A stretch of 64,000 nt of DNA from Palaemon carinicauda (lineage: Eukaryota; Arthropoda; Malacostraca; Decapoda; Palaemonidae): contig NC_090746.1 in assembly GCF_036898095.1 (NCBI RefSeq), positions 108,950,172 through 109,014,171 of the forward strand. The letters run 5' to 3'. Below, one piece after another: positions 14,400-27,126 of the stretch; positions within the stretch are counted from its first letter, which is position 1, and each line of letters opens with the position of its first letter. The translations under genes were made by a program, and so were the position numbers. The notes beneath the pieces are model-generated. The model was given only the letters and a program-made list of their open reading frames with translations, was not told where the DNA came from and searched no databases.

Positions 14400-16167
14400 T
14401 GTGGAGAGTTTTTTATGGTGTGTTCTGAGTGGGAACTTAGTCCGGGAAAGTCTCCTTATAACAGTTACATAAAGTTCAACAGGGGAGGATATGAGCACTT
14501 ACTCTCGGGGCACAAACACCCTGCTAATACTTTACTGTCACAATTCACTAACCATCACTCTCAAATACAAAAGGGAAATTTACTGTCCAGAGGCCGGAGT
14601 ACTCCACACGTAGAAATATCAATAATTTATGGCCTACTCTAGCTTTGTCAGGTCTATAGTCATCTCATTCTCAGGCTATGTTCCGGCTCCGTCCCAGCTA
14701 CCCCAATGAAATGCTGGACAGGTATTTTACGTTAATGTAATCAGACAAAATCCAAAATGGGAGCAGTGATGTAAAGTAGTTTAAAAGTTTATAAAGATAA
14801 GGATCTTTACCTTCGAAGAAAATATATTAATGCAAAGTTTCTCGCTGTTACCACCTATAGACTTACTCTTCAAATATTCCCAGTTTAAACATTAAATAAA
14901 TGAGGGAGCAAAAATACTAAGAAGGTTTAATTAACCTAATATTGATTTATTCACAAATTTACATTAAAGAAACGGACATCTTAACAAAGACAAAAATGCA
15001 ATTCAAAATGATGAAAATTAGTTAGTTAGACACGTGGTCTGCAATAATAAAAAATCGAAATGGGGTCGGACACGTGGCCCATGTGACCCAGAGACTGTGT
15101 TAGTCTCCAAGCAAGAAATAATAATGGAAAAATATTTACACACAATCCCACCGCACACAGTCCGAATAGTGTAATTAGCCAGGTTCCCTATAAAGTTAAA
15201 ATTAGTCTAAGCTAATAAAAAATGGGGGAAAACTAAATGGCCATTGATGTAGTACCTGCACTCCTTTAAGATTAGTCTTATGCCCGTGATAGCTGTTGAC
15301 CTGGACGTCGCACTAATTGGCACCTTGCACTCTTGCCTGGCTCACCCCAAAAATTCTCACTTTGGCTGCAACTAGGTACACCAAGGTCCTCTTCTTCTCA
15401 ATCTCTCCGAACGGCAGCAATCTTTTGCGAGTCGAGTTTTGGGAGAGAGGGGGATGGGGGTGTGCCAGAAGTGCACGGATTCACTGACCAAGTGACCAGG
15501 CAGGTCCGTAGGCCAGGGCAGCTTCTTGAAGAATGGGGTCGACGCTAAGGTCGAAGAGATCACCTGGCTTCACCTTGCCAAACAAGTGACGGTCATGATG
15601 CGCACGGTAATCCATTGGGGGTGCCATATCGGGACTTCAGGACAGGGCAATATATTGTTGCAAGGAGTGCAGAGGAGGCAGGATTTTGTACTAAATACTT
15701 TAGAGAAATCTTGCTGCTCTAAGGGAGTTTATACATACAATAACCCTACCTATTCTGGCTTGCTAAAAATTAATATTTAAAATGATTAATTAGCAATGGA
15801 CTGGTGCGATGGGCATACATCTTAAAATTAACAAACCTTAATTGGTATTGAGAAATATAAGATGCATTAATTTAGCAGTATTGGAATTTATATAAAAAAT
15901 TCAGTTTAGGAATTTAATCTCGACCCACGTAGTTTAAGAAAAGAACCAACATACGCCGTGGTTACACTAAGGCCCACTAACGTGCGTATCTACGCTGTGA
16001 CGTCACGAGCATGGCGTGCGCCACTGTCAACAAGTTTAGATTAGTCCTCCCTATGTTTCGTTAAAGAAAACTAGATGTAGGTGAGAATTTTAAGGGGTAG
16101 CTATAGTATTCGTAGAAGAGAGCTAAAAATACGATTGAAAGAAGAAGAGTGAAGAAAATTCTTCACA
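14400..16167 (+). mobile_element. LTR-like insertion 1 (solo LTR or Ginger-like)
   Basis: A 1768-bp unit starting TGTGGAGAG and ending ATTCTTCACA, flanked by a perfect 5-bp duplication CTCAC (14395-14399 and 16168-16172). Removing the unit and one CTCAC rejoins the L2-like endonuclease frame without a break, which fixes the boundaries. A second copy lies inverted at 16625-18425. There is no protein domain inside. TG...CA ends and a 5-bp duplication fit a solo LTR of a Gypsy-type element. However, the outer about 13 bp are imperfectly inverted (TGTGGAGAATTTT against TGTGAAGAATTTT), so a non-autonomous DNA transposon is also possible. An AATAAA signal occurs in the reverse orientation. Confidence 0.85.
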
Positions 16168-16172
16168 CTCAC

Positions 16173-16440
16173 CAAATGCCAAAGTGTCAGGATTTGATGC
16201 GTCATACATCCAAAACTTAAAGTCTCCATAGATAACTAATTCGTTTGATGCAAGTTCAGCTGCTTGATTACTATAACAGGGAATGTATGATTAATATCCA
16301 GCAGAAGTAAAATTATTTCTGTCAATAGACCTAGACTTATAGGTTCAATAGAAATTAACACAAGCCAATCAATTTACCAAATTATTTCCGAGTGATTTCC
16401 TGAATAAACGTTGTCATTTTGCCCAACCCCAAATGCTAGT
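16173..16440 (-). pseudogene. L2-like endonuclease, N-terminal part
   Basis: The minus strand shows AAELASNELVIYGDFKFW then DASNPDTLAF, the conserved GDFN.W region of non-LTR endonucleases, and continues exactly into the fragment at 14399 once the intervening insertion is removed. Further upstream the frame decays and stops at (TA)n. Confidence 0.7.
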
Positions 16441-16446
16441 AAGCTG

Positions 16447-18425
<1,979 letters not shown>

Positions 18426-18467
18426 ATATATATATATATATATAATATATATATAATATATATATAC

Positions 18468-18550
<83 letters not shown>
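18426..18550. repeat. (TA)n microsatellite, right block
   Basis: TA repeat with a few AATA interruptions and one CGAA near 18467; the continuation of 16448-16624. Confidence 0.95.
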
Positions 18551-18553
<3 letters not shown>

Positions 18554-18748
18554 GTCTACATAAGGAAAATTGAAAGTTGTGTATATGTAAAAATGCTCAA
18601 CAGTTTCGTCCGCCAATGGACCTCTTCTTGGAGCGTTTATTATACAATCCTTTGTATAATAAACGCTCCAAGAAGAGGTCCATTGTCGGACGAAACTGTT
18701 GAGCATTTTTACATATACACAACTTTCAATTTTCCTTATGTAGACTAC
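18551..18748. repeat. Near-perfect hairpin, 97-bp arms, 4-nt loop
   Basis: Arms 18551-18647 and 18652-18748 are reverse complements with one mismatch seen (GTCCGCCAA against GTCCGACAA); the loop is TCCT. It sits in (TA)n with TA on both sides, as expected for a fully palindromic miniature element that inserts at TA. Flanking DNA 18749-18790 is unique. Near-perfect arms point to a recent origin or to gene conversion between arms. Confidence 0.9.
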
Positions 18749-18789
18749 TATATATTGACTTATCTTCGTGCTGAGGAAGATTACATCTG

Positions 18790-19173
<384 letters not shown>

Positions 19174-20465
19174 CAGGTTTAAAGAGAAATGATAGAGTCT
19201 CCATTTAAGGTTTTAAATGTACAGATTTATTCAGTCTTTAATGTATAAATTATAAGGGAAATTTACCGTATTCCATGCCTCAGAAAAAAGAAAATCTTTA
19301 GGATAGAGTACTACTTCACATTGTATTCATATACTGCAAATGATATCTTATAGGAGTAGCTTTGGAAGCACCATGCAAAGTGTTTTATACAATTTTTGAA
19401 GGTATAACTAAATCTCAGTCATCACAAAAAGTTTCTTTTGGCGGAGTTCTCACAAAGAAAAAAAAATTCTAATCTTAAGTCAATCATCTTTATTGTCTTC
19501 ATAAGAGAAGATGGATATATAAATTGAAAAATTATATTTGAGATAGCTTGTAATTTTTCTGATAAATCAATCAAAACACCTTTAAGGAATAAAACAAAAT
19601 TAAGGTGTTTTTTAGAATAGGATCATCCTTAAAGATAAAATTTCTATATTTTTTATTAGATATGTATAAATGTTTTGAAGACTAGAATATCAACTTTAGA
19701 GTTACCTGGTAATCTCGGAAAATATCTCCTAGAGTGATGAATGACAAACTATGTTTAGGAATAGTTGAAAATTGGAAATATTAGTCGAAAGAGGAAATTT
19801 TTTAAACTACGAAACACGCATATGTAGGTCCATGTTATTATATACATACATACATATATCATGTATTTGTGTGATAATATAAAAAATCTTAATGGTTTTT
19901 TTGATAAAGGTACTATATTGTAGGTTTTATTAACTCTGGTATTATTTGTATATACGAGATAAGTGTTGTAGATGAGTTTATTTTAAAATTTGGAAAGAAG
20001 TGAACAACCGTTTTAGATAAGGCATATATTTATTCATAGTATATTTTCTTACGATTTGAAACTGGCATAAATGAGACCAGCCTTGAAAAAAATCTTGCAA
20101 CTGACTAGGAATTTTGAAGTGAAAGTTTTTTATAATCAGAAAAGTTACATAAATAAGTCAACTGAATATTGAAATTTAACATTTGTACAACTTGAATAAT
20201 TTTTCGAATTGATATTAGTCAATTTGAAAACAAATAAGAATAAAAGATATAATAATTAACATTAATATTAATTAATCAGTTACTCTCATATTTAGATGTT
20301 TTGGGTTTTCTAATATTCCAAATGCTGCTACTCTAATTTCTTGAACCGTTCCTTATAATTTCTAGAAAAAAATTTTCATACCAATTGATACCATAATTTC
20401 TATTTGTTAAAGCTACTTTCCCTCTCAGAACGCTATTTTCTAACAAAATCGGGTATTAAACGTTT
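19174..20465. other. AT-rich non-coding DNA
   Basis: No repeats or coding signals recognised. Confidence 0.5.
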
Positions 20466-20700
20466 TTTGTTCTGGCACCAACGACAAACCTTTCAGCTCT
20501 TTACTAGGAGATATATTTGGGCGACAGCTGAAACCAGCCAAAAGACTTTTAGCAAGTTATAACTGTCCACCCCTAGTTAGCAGACTGGGTTGGTTAGCAG
20601 GGATTAGGACCTATCATCCTGCTCATACACTAGTGACAACAAGGAACTTTTTATTTTGGCGCGGGACTTAGTATTCCGTCTCTCCCGTTTACTCTTAATA
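20466..20700 (+). repeat. Left inverted terminal repeat, copy C
   Basis: Pairs in inverted orientation with about 26610-26854: GAGCTCTTTACTA, TTTGGGCGACAGCTGA, ACTTTTAG and CACC..TAGTTA blocks recur as reverse complements, with considerable divergence. The outermost 60 bases are also complementary to 26493-26541. Confidence 0.7.
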
Positions 20701-21289
20701 AATTGGTTTTTGACTTTTACGTTTCCTCCACTCGCTCGGCTTCCTACGGAGGACGAACGAGTAGAACAATGTCCTTAACCCACAGACTCCCCTTAGGTGT
20801 GGACACCATCGCTTCTAGTGAAGCAGCGGCATTCTCCACCGGGAGAGTCTCTCTCGTTGTCGCTTACGACTACTCTTGCCTTCCTTGGGGCATCTGGGTC
20901 TCCCCATTTACAGAATGGCTTTCCAGTGTGCTACAGTTAGAGGTACAACAGGAGTGCTCACAGCCTTCACAGAGTTTGACCACGGTCTTCCCCTCCGAGA
21001 GACTGGAGGTAATGCACCGATAGAGTTCTCATGCCCTTAACTGCTGTACTCTCTACTTCTACTCGCTTTCATTCCTGCAGCTCCTGCATTGAAACGACGA
21101 CAGTTGCAGACTGGTTCCTCCCAGGGCTTTCCAGTTGGGGTGATCTCTTTGGAGTGAACTCCAAAACTAGCTTCGGCTATATTTCCCAAGCAGCACTCAA
21201 TGCCATGCTTCAGTTTGAGCTTGTTGATGGGAAGCAGTGTGTGCTGCTTGGAGGTTCGCCTCCTATTGTTGTGTAACCGTCCTGTTCCC

Positions 21290-22640
21290 GGGAAGGATGC
21301 CTTTCATCAATGAGTCTCATTAGCAATTTCCCTTTGTGGTCATTGCTGCAGATGGTGATGCCTACCGACCACAATGAGGAGTCTCGTGAGCAATTTTCCC
21401 TTTGGGATCATTGTTGCAGATGGTGATGTCTGTTGACCGCTTGCAGTCTCCACCTCTTCCATCTACGAGTCTTGTAGGCTATAACTCTTTGGGGATAGTG
21501 CTTACATCCTGCCTGTTGGATACAACAAAGCTCATGGAGTTTTGTGAGGCCAGATGCTTCGCAATTTGCACCTCAGGGTTTAACCCTATCTCTCATGAAG
21601 GAGAACCTGCAGTTATGCAAGTTCATCGCAGCCTTATTTGTCTCCTTGTAAACGGATACCTCTTCTGGTAGAAGGGCATGAGGCTACTCAAACATGCGCT
21701 CTTTGTTTCAGCGTATGTTTGCAAAGACACTAGTCTCACAGAGAAGTCATGCATAGTTTTGCACACTCATCCACTGAGTACTAGCGAGGTGGGTGGGTAG
21801 GCAAGCTTCTCTGCCTAACGAAGGTCGGCAAATAACCCAGGCTGCTTGCCATTGTACTTATAGCGATCACCCAAAGCTTCAGCTTGATGTTTTCTTCAAG
21901 TGCGCGCTACTTTTGTAACGTGTAATTGCTCACACCTACAGCTGCTCACCACCATACTTGTACCCATCTTTACAGGGGTGAGTCAATGCTCGCCTCGCCA
22001 ATATTCGTCAACAATCGCCTCGCAAATTTTCGTCAAAGCTCACCTTGCAAATGCTCATTAACACTTACGAGTGGTTGCCAGCACTTTAGGTGTTAGTAGG
22101 GTGCGCGGGTGAGTTCCCCTCTCTGGTGATTTCTGCGCAACTACAGATGCTTGCTAATATCCCGACGGTAAGGTGCTGACGCAAGCTGCTTTAGTTGCAC
22201 ATGCACTTTCACACATATGATGCCAGACCTCATCAGGGATGTAGAAACCTGGTACTGTAAAAGAATCTTGTAAGACAAAAATCTCAGGGCTTACTGTCAC
22301 AGATGTGGATGCCTGCCAACCTCATGCGGCTGCCGCAGGCCACCATTGTTACCCCAAAGCACAACGAGTCTCGTTAGTTATAGTTCTCCTAGGTTTTTTC
22401 CTGGAATACTTTCGATCACTTGCGGCTGCTACATCCCACCGTTGTTCGGAATGTGAGTCTCGGGAAACATTCCTTCGTAGTTATTATTTCGTTCTTTTCT
22501 TCCCTGTTGATTAGAGAGCTCATCGTAACTCTCACATGGAATCGGTCTCTGATTTCTGCAATCTCTGTCTCACTCTGTCATACCCTCAAGGTACAATGGT
22601 CTTGTCAGACATACCCTTCGAGGTTATTCCTTTAAGCCTC
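21290..22640 (+). repeat. Imperfect ~100-bp tandem repeats in the gag region of copy C
   Basis: The motif ACAAYGAGTCTCGTGAGC, CCCTTTGGGRTCATTGC, GCAGATGGTGATGCC, CGACCACTTGC recurs, for example near 21310, 21390, 21465, 22290 and 22365. It is homologous to the array in copy A at 2690-3790. Units are degenerate and interspersed with non-repeated sequence. The original array may have been coding (gag). Confidence 0.55.
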
Positions 22641-25600
22641 TATACCTGATGACATGGAATCAGCTCATGCTTACATTTACAAACTATAGCAATCATGGAT
22701 TAAACTAACAAATACTTTTGTCCCATCCGTGGTCAGGCAAGTGCCTACTACCAATAAAGGTCTGACCACTTCGCTAGCAGCATGTACCCCTCATAGGTGT
22801 GCATATGCTCACAAACATAAACATATTCACATTGCTATAACTAGTCGAGTATCATTTCCCTTCTGAGCAATGAGGTTGCACTTCAACCATACAACAAGCA
22901 ACTCCACGAGCTAACATGCGAGTGCTCACACATGGAAATGTGTTTATAAGCTCAGACTGTTCACAAATACTTACCATTGGTCAGGTAAGTTGCAATTTGA
23001 CACTTCCACAAGGCAGTGGAGGACAGGGTCACCTTCCCTTTACAGAAATATTGTTTGCAACCAATCACATGGCTCGACAGCCATCGACTTGTAGGAGTTT
23101 CTTGTTAAGCAACCTCTCGATGTCCTCAGGCACTTGGAGGAGAGTTTATCTTTTTTGGCTGGCAAGACAAATTATCGTTGATCCTCTCAATTGAACCTCT
23201 CAACCCTTTGAGATTGGTCAACAGGCACATTCCTGGGCATACTGGCTGCCCTACTGGGTAATCAACTGACCTGGTAACCCAGAGTATGTCCCATTTTTTA
23301 ATACCTCGGACTTGAAGACTACTTTTCTCCAGAAAGTTGGCTTATACAACCTGTCTTCTACAGCCTTGATTGCCTGTTCTATGAGCGAATACCTCCTCTT
23401 ATAGGGGAGAATAAGGCTACTCGCCAAGCTCTTGCAGAAGGCATAACATATAAAAGTGCTTTGGCGCATGGAAACAGTTCAGTGTCTCATGAGGGAGTCT
23501 TGTGCAGTGTTGCACACCCTTTCACTGACCACTAGTGAGGTGGGTGGGTGAGCTCCTCCACCAGGCGGAGGTCTTTGGGCTATGAGTTGCTCTCCAACCT
23601 CATAGCAAGTTCACAAGAGCCCACTTAGCATACTCGGCACACACCTAGACAGGTGTTCAGTGATCCTTACCTCGCAACGTTTGCATCACCGCTCTGTGGC
23701 TTAGTAATTGCACTCATTGGGAATCGCTACTTGGGGACTCGCCCCACTTAACCTGTTCGCCCTACTCTGTAGCTGGCAAGACCATTCTGGTTCACGATGC
23801 TCGCACAGAGCGCTCTCGCCTTCCTATAGAAGGGATCATCCTGGATGAACACAACAGGTTTTCTGGTCATGCTCTCCCCTTACTTGAGTTGCTCCATCTA
23901 TTCAGGGATGAGGATTCATAGAAGCAACATGTCCCCTCCTTAAGTGAGACTTCCTACGGATGCACCGATGGCTGCACCAGATGGGGTGCCTGGCCGTGTT
24001 CTGTGGCCCTGGCAGAAGTCATAGCAAGTCCCATTTAGTGGTAACTGATCCTTTCAGTATTAGCATGGATGTTACAGACCTTCAAGTCCTATAGAATCAG
24101 AGCAATAGAGAGGCCCGAGTTGGAAGGTACAGATTACCAACTTCCTCGAGGGTATATACCTCCTCTCCCATTCCCCACAATCAATGCTCTTGTGGAATGC
24201 ATCAAAAGAAATATTGGGAAGCTCTCCTGTCATGACACATGACCTCTGAGCTATGTTCGAACATCTTTTGGCTGTGCCATTAAAATTTCCCTGGATTGGA
24301 GTGCGGTGGTGCTGGTTCTTAATCTTTAACCAATAACTCTCCTCTTGCCACATCATAGTGTTTTCTCATAAAGCACGATGGTGATTGAATACCCAGACAG
24401 GGCTATTCTGTTCACGATATGAAACACCTAGACAAAGGTTTTCTTTGCACATGTTCTGTCCATTAACCATTATAAGGTGGAGTTGGATAGGAGACAACTC
24501 AAGTTGCCCTCTGCAGCCCGAATTAGTTGGTTAAGGAAACTTCCTAGCAGTCTTTCTGGTAAGGCAAACTCAAAATGTGAGCTTTGGGGGTCCTCTCTCT
24601 CCCTCAGTTAGCCATCTAGTTATGACCTGGCAGGAATTATGGACGAAATGTCAATCCTGGCCATTTCATGTCCGAAAGTTTCGGGGAGTACTGTTAATCA
24701 GTATGGGGTAACCAGGCACCTCTTTAGAGGCCCTCCGACTTCTGGGGAACGCCCATGCATTTCCCCTCACTGATGTTTGATGAGGAGACTCATTCTAGAA
24801 AGGCATCGTCAGATTATTCAATGATCCTCACCAGTGGCAGCAGGCATAATAACACCTAGGTCCTCTATTCCTGCTTGCAGAGATATCAAGAGGACAGCTC
24901 TCTCCTTTCCTGAGCGCCCCATACAACCTCAGGCAAGGATTCACCATGATCACACAAGATGCTACAACTTCTCACCTGGAGGGCATTCAACATCTCCCCT
25001 CTTAGGAAGACCTTTCGCAAGTAATTACAAAAAGGGTGGCTGGATACCCCTGTAGGTCATCATTTGCCTTCCATAAGGCGAAGGGGTTTTCCACTAAGAT
25101 TAAGGTTGTTGCAGAGGCTTCACGCCTCTCTCCATGGGACAGCAAAGCTCGCTACCTCGGGGAGGAAAAGACCCTGCTCGGTCTCAACCATAACAAAATA
25201 CTGTTCGGTCTTGAATCTTGGTTATCGTTTTGAACGGAGTCAACCTTGCAGCAACGGAAGAGTGTCTCGTCATTCAGTGTCAAACTTACTGGTCTCCAAT
25301 CAGAAGTTAGACCACCGCCTCGGAGCATGGTTCTTAGACCATGCTCCCGTAAAGGAGTGCTTTATCCCTTTAGTCAGCCCTCAGATCAGGACCTGAATCT
25401 TAACAAAGTTCTTTTCTTCTCGTCTTGACCTCCATGATAAGTGCCAGCGAAGGATATGGTCTCTTCTGAACATACCCGAGCCAGGGGATGGATGTCTTGT
25501 AATTCAACCTTTTCCCCCCGAGTCTGTTGCCAGGAATCAGACTTCTGCTATAGGGATCATAGAATTGGGTCCTTCCGTATTTAGAGTCTGTTCTGTAGCT

Positions 25601-25879
25601 GATGACTAAGATCAGTTGTTACTTTGCCCTGTAAGGACACAGAGGAAATTTCTCAAACGGACCGTTAAGCTCGTCCGCAGGTAAACAGACTCTTCGTCAA
25701 CGTAGGCAGAGTCAAGAGGAAAATAAACTTGATCTCTTCCTGAATCAGGCAAATAATAGAACGAGCCCTACATACGGACTAGACTCCTCTCGACCATAGA
25801 CCAAGAGCTCATGACATCAGGGGTGTTAACACATCCCTGGCATTATAGAGAACTTCTCTGCAACACAGGTTTTTCAAGC

Positions 25880-25995
25880 AGGCGTGTTGAACTGTGAAAC
25901 AACTTTCACAGCCCACTAACTGCAAGACGTAACCCACAGGAACCTAGATACCTTCTGGATAGATCCTATGGGGGCTGCACAAAACATGGTCATGA
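25880..25995 (+). pseudogene. DIRS tyrosine recombinase C-terminal remnant (copy C)
   Basis: One frame reads QAGVLNCETTFTAH, then a stop where the catalytic Tyr codon should be, then LQDVTHRNLDTF and a PMGAAQ-like end. This matches the C-terminal block of DIRS recombinases (FTAHYLQDVTH...VAAQQ). The Tyr codon TAC appears as TAA, so the enzyme is inactivated at its active site. Confidence 0.7.
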
Positions 25996-26492
25996 ACACC
26001 TCAGCTCCCTTGTAGGACTAATAGCAGTTGGTCGAGGGCAGAATCTGATGTTATCCGGTTGTAAGGCTAGAGTGACTGGCCTCTTAATCTTTCATTCTCC
26101 TCTCTCTTAGGGTTTTAGCATCCAAAGAACTCTGTAAGCCTACCTCCTCTGTCTGCGGGTGGGTACCATTGTCCCTTGTGTAACCTTATACACGTAATAT
26201 GTATTTATGTCCCTGACCTCCCGGTGAGGTAGGAGTCGGGCAATGTTTAGTGTAAGCGTGGAGCTTAGCTCCAAGGTAATACTTACCTGATTGAGTCAAA
26301 AGATCTTAGTTCTCACAGCTTCGCACAAATTGCCGAGGCCGTTAGCTCTCTCATGATTTTGAAATTGTTAGCATGATTTTGAAAGTTAGCGAGGTGACAG
26401 GGTGCACTCAAAACAGCTCGTGCGAAGCACAGGGTTGCGCCCTGGGTCAGTTATTAGCCAGTTGGTGTTGGACTTCCACCCACCTAAACGTG

Positions 26493-26600
26493 AATCGCCA
26501 TAGTAAAGAGCTGAAAGGTTTGCATTTGGTAACGGAACAAATGACAAATTTGGTAATAATTTGTATTTTTCCTAACCTTTACAAACCAGAAGCGCTCTAC
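26493..26600 (+). repeat. Internal complementary region, copy C
   Basis: The first half (26493-26541, TAGTAAAGAGCTGAAAGGTT...GGAACAAA) is the reverse complement of the element's left outer end at 20466-20525. The second half (26539-26600, AAATGACAAATTTGG...TTTTTCCTAACC) is the reverse complement of its right outer end (about 26800-26854). The halves meet at an AAA trinucleotide (26539-26541). This is the defining DIRS arrangement, thought to template completion of both ends through a circular intermediate. Confidence 0.8.
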
Positions 26601-26854
26601 ACATACTGGCTCGCCATTACCTACCCTCTGAAGTCCTGCCTGCAATTGCAAAGTGGCTCCTTATTGCTAGTGTGTGTGTGCAGGGTGGTCGGCCCTAACT
26701 CCCTCTACCCACCTACACATAACTAATGGTGAATAGTTACACCTTACTAAAAGTATAGGCTGCTCAGCTGTCGCCAAAATAAATCTCCATAGTAAAGAGC
26801 TTCGGATTTGTATGGTTAGGAGAAATACAAATTATGTCCAAAGGTGTCAGGTTT
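26601..26854 (+). repeat. Right inverted terminal repeat, copy C
   Basis: Inverted relative to 20466-20700: CAGCTGTCGCCAAAATAAAT and CATAGTAAAGAGC near 26768-26804 match the left repeat in reverse. The last ~50 bases are the extension found only on this side, complementary to 26539-26600. Confidence 0.7.
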
Positions 26855-27074
26855 ATATAAGATATATATTTAAATCACATGGTCAAACACTTTATAAACT
26901 GAGTGTATAGAACACACGTGTGCTTGTTCCTATTGATTTTCATGAAATAATAGCTATGAAAAGCAAAATATTTTTTTGCTATAATTTATTAATTTTTATA
27001 TGATATTTCATTGTGTTTCTATTTGCCTATCAAAGAGTTTTATTTTTCCTAAATTACAAAAGATGTAATTCATA

Positions 27075-27126
27075 TTTTTTTTTTTTTCAGAATGCAGTTG
27101 GTCGCTTCCTTGAGATTAACAAATGA
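27075..27126 (+). other. Candidate acceptor and terminal coding exon of an unidentified gene
   Basis: A 13-base T run followed by CAG (acceptor) precedes a short open stretch reading NAVGRFLEINK and then TGA (exon 27091-27126). An AT-rich, 3'-UTR-like stretch follows. The pyrimidine tract and immediate open frame suggest the last coding exon of a plus-strand host gene whose earlier exons lie upstream, beyond copy C. Eleven codons are too few to identify a family and could be chance. Confidence 0.3.

Larger units (their letters stand above)
12013..16440 (-). mobile_element. L2/CR1-like non-LTR retrotransposon, interrupted and degraded
   Basis: Read on the minus strand, the order is endonuclease (16440-16173, continuing at 14399), linker, reverse transcriptase (13569-12676), C-terminal region and 3' UTR (to about 12013). 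The endonuclease contains a GDF.FW motif near 16225 and a SGHTLDLV-like motif near 14340. The 5' side runs into (TA)n at about 16448, so the first part is missing. An LTR-like element is inserted at 14400-16167. The clade call (L2/CR1 group) follows from the VPQGSVLGP and FADDTQ motifs and the C-terminal LHWL.IKARI.FKI region. Confidence 0.75.
20466..26854 (+). mobile_element. Degraded DIRS-like retrotransposon, copy C
   Basis: A complete but heavily mutated element. The left inverted repeat starts at 20466 (TTTGTTCTGG) and the right one ends near 26854 (CAGGTTT). The internal complementary region at 26493-26600 carries the reverse complements of both outer ends. A gag-like region with ~100-bp repeats and a recombinase C-terminus lie between. 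Remnants near 23940-24010 may be RNase H, but this is uncertain. About 6.4 kb matches the usual DIRS length of 5-7 kb. Every frame is broken, so it is an old copy. It lies about 240 bp upstream of a candidate host exon. Confidence 0.75.

Noticed and set aside
14176..14642. 5'-truncated L2-like element ending at 14400
   Set aside because: The endonuclease frame resumes at 16172 after removing the flanked insertion, so the element continues and is interrupted rather than truncated here.
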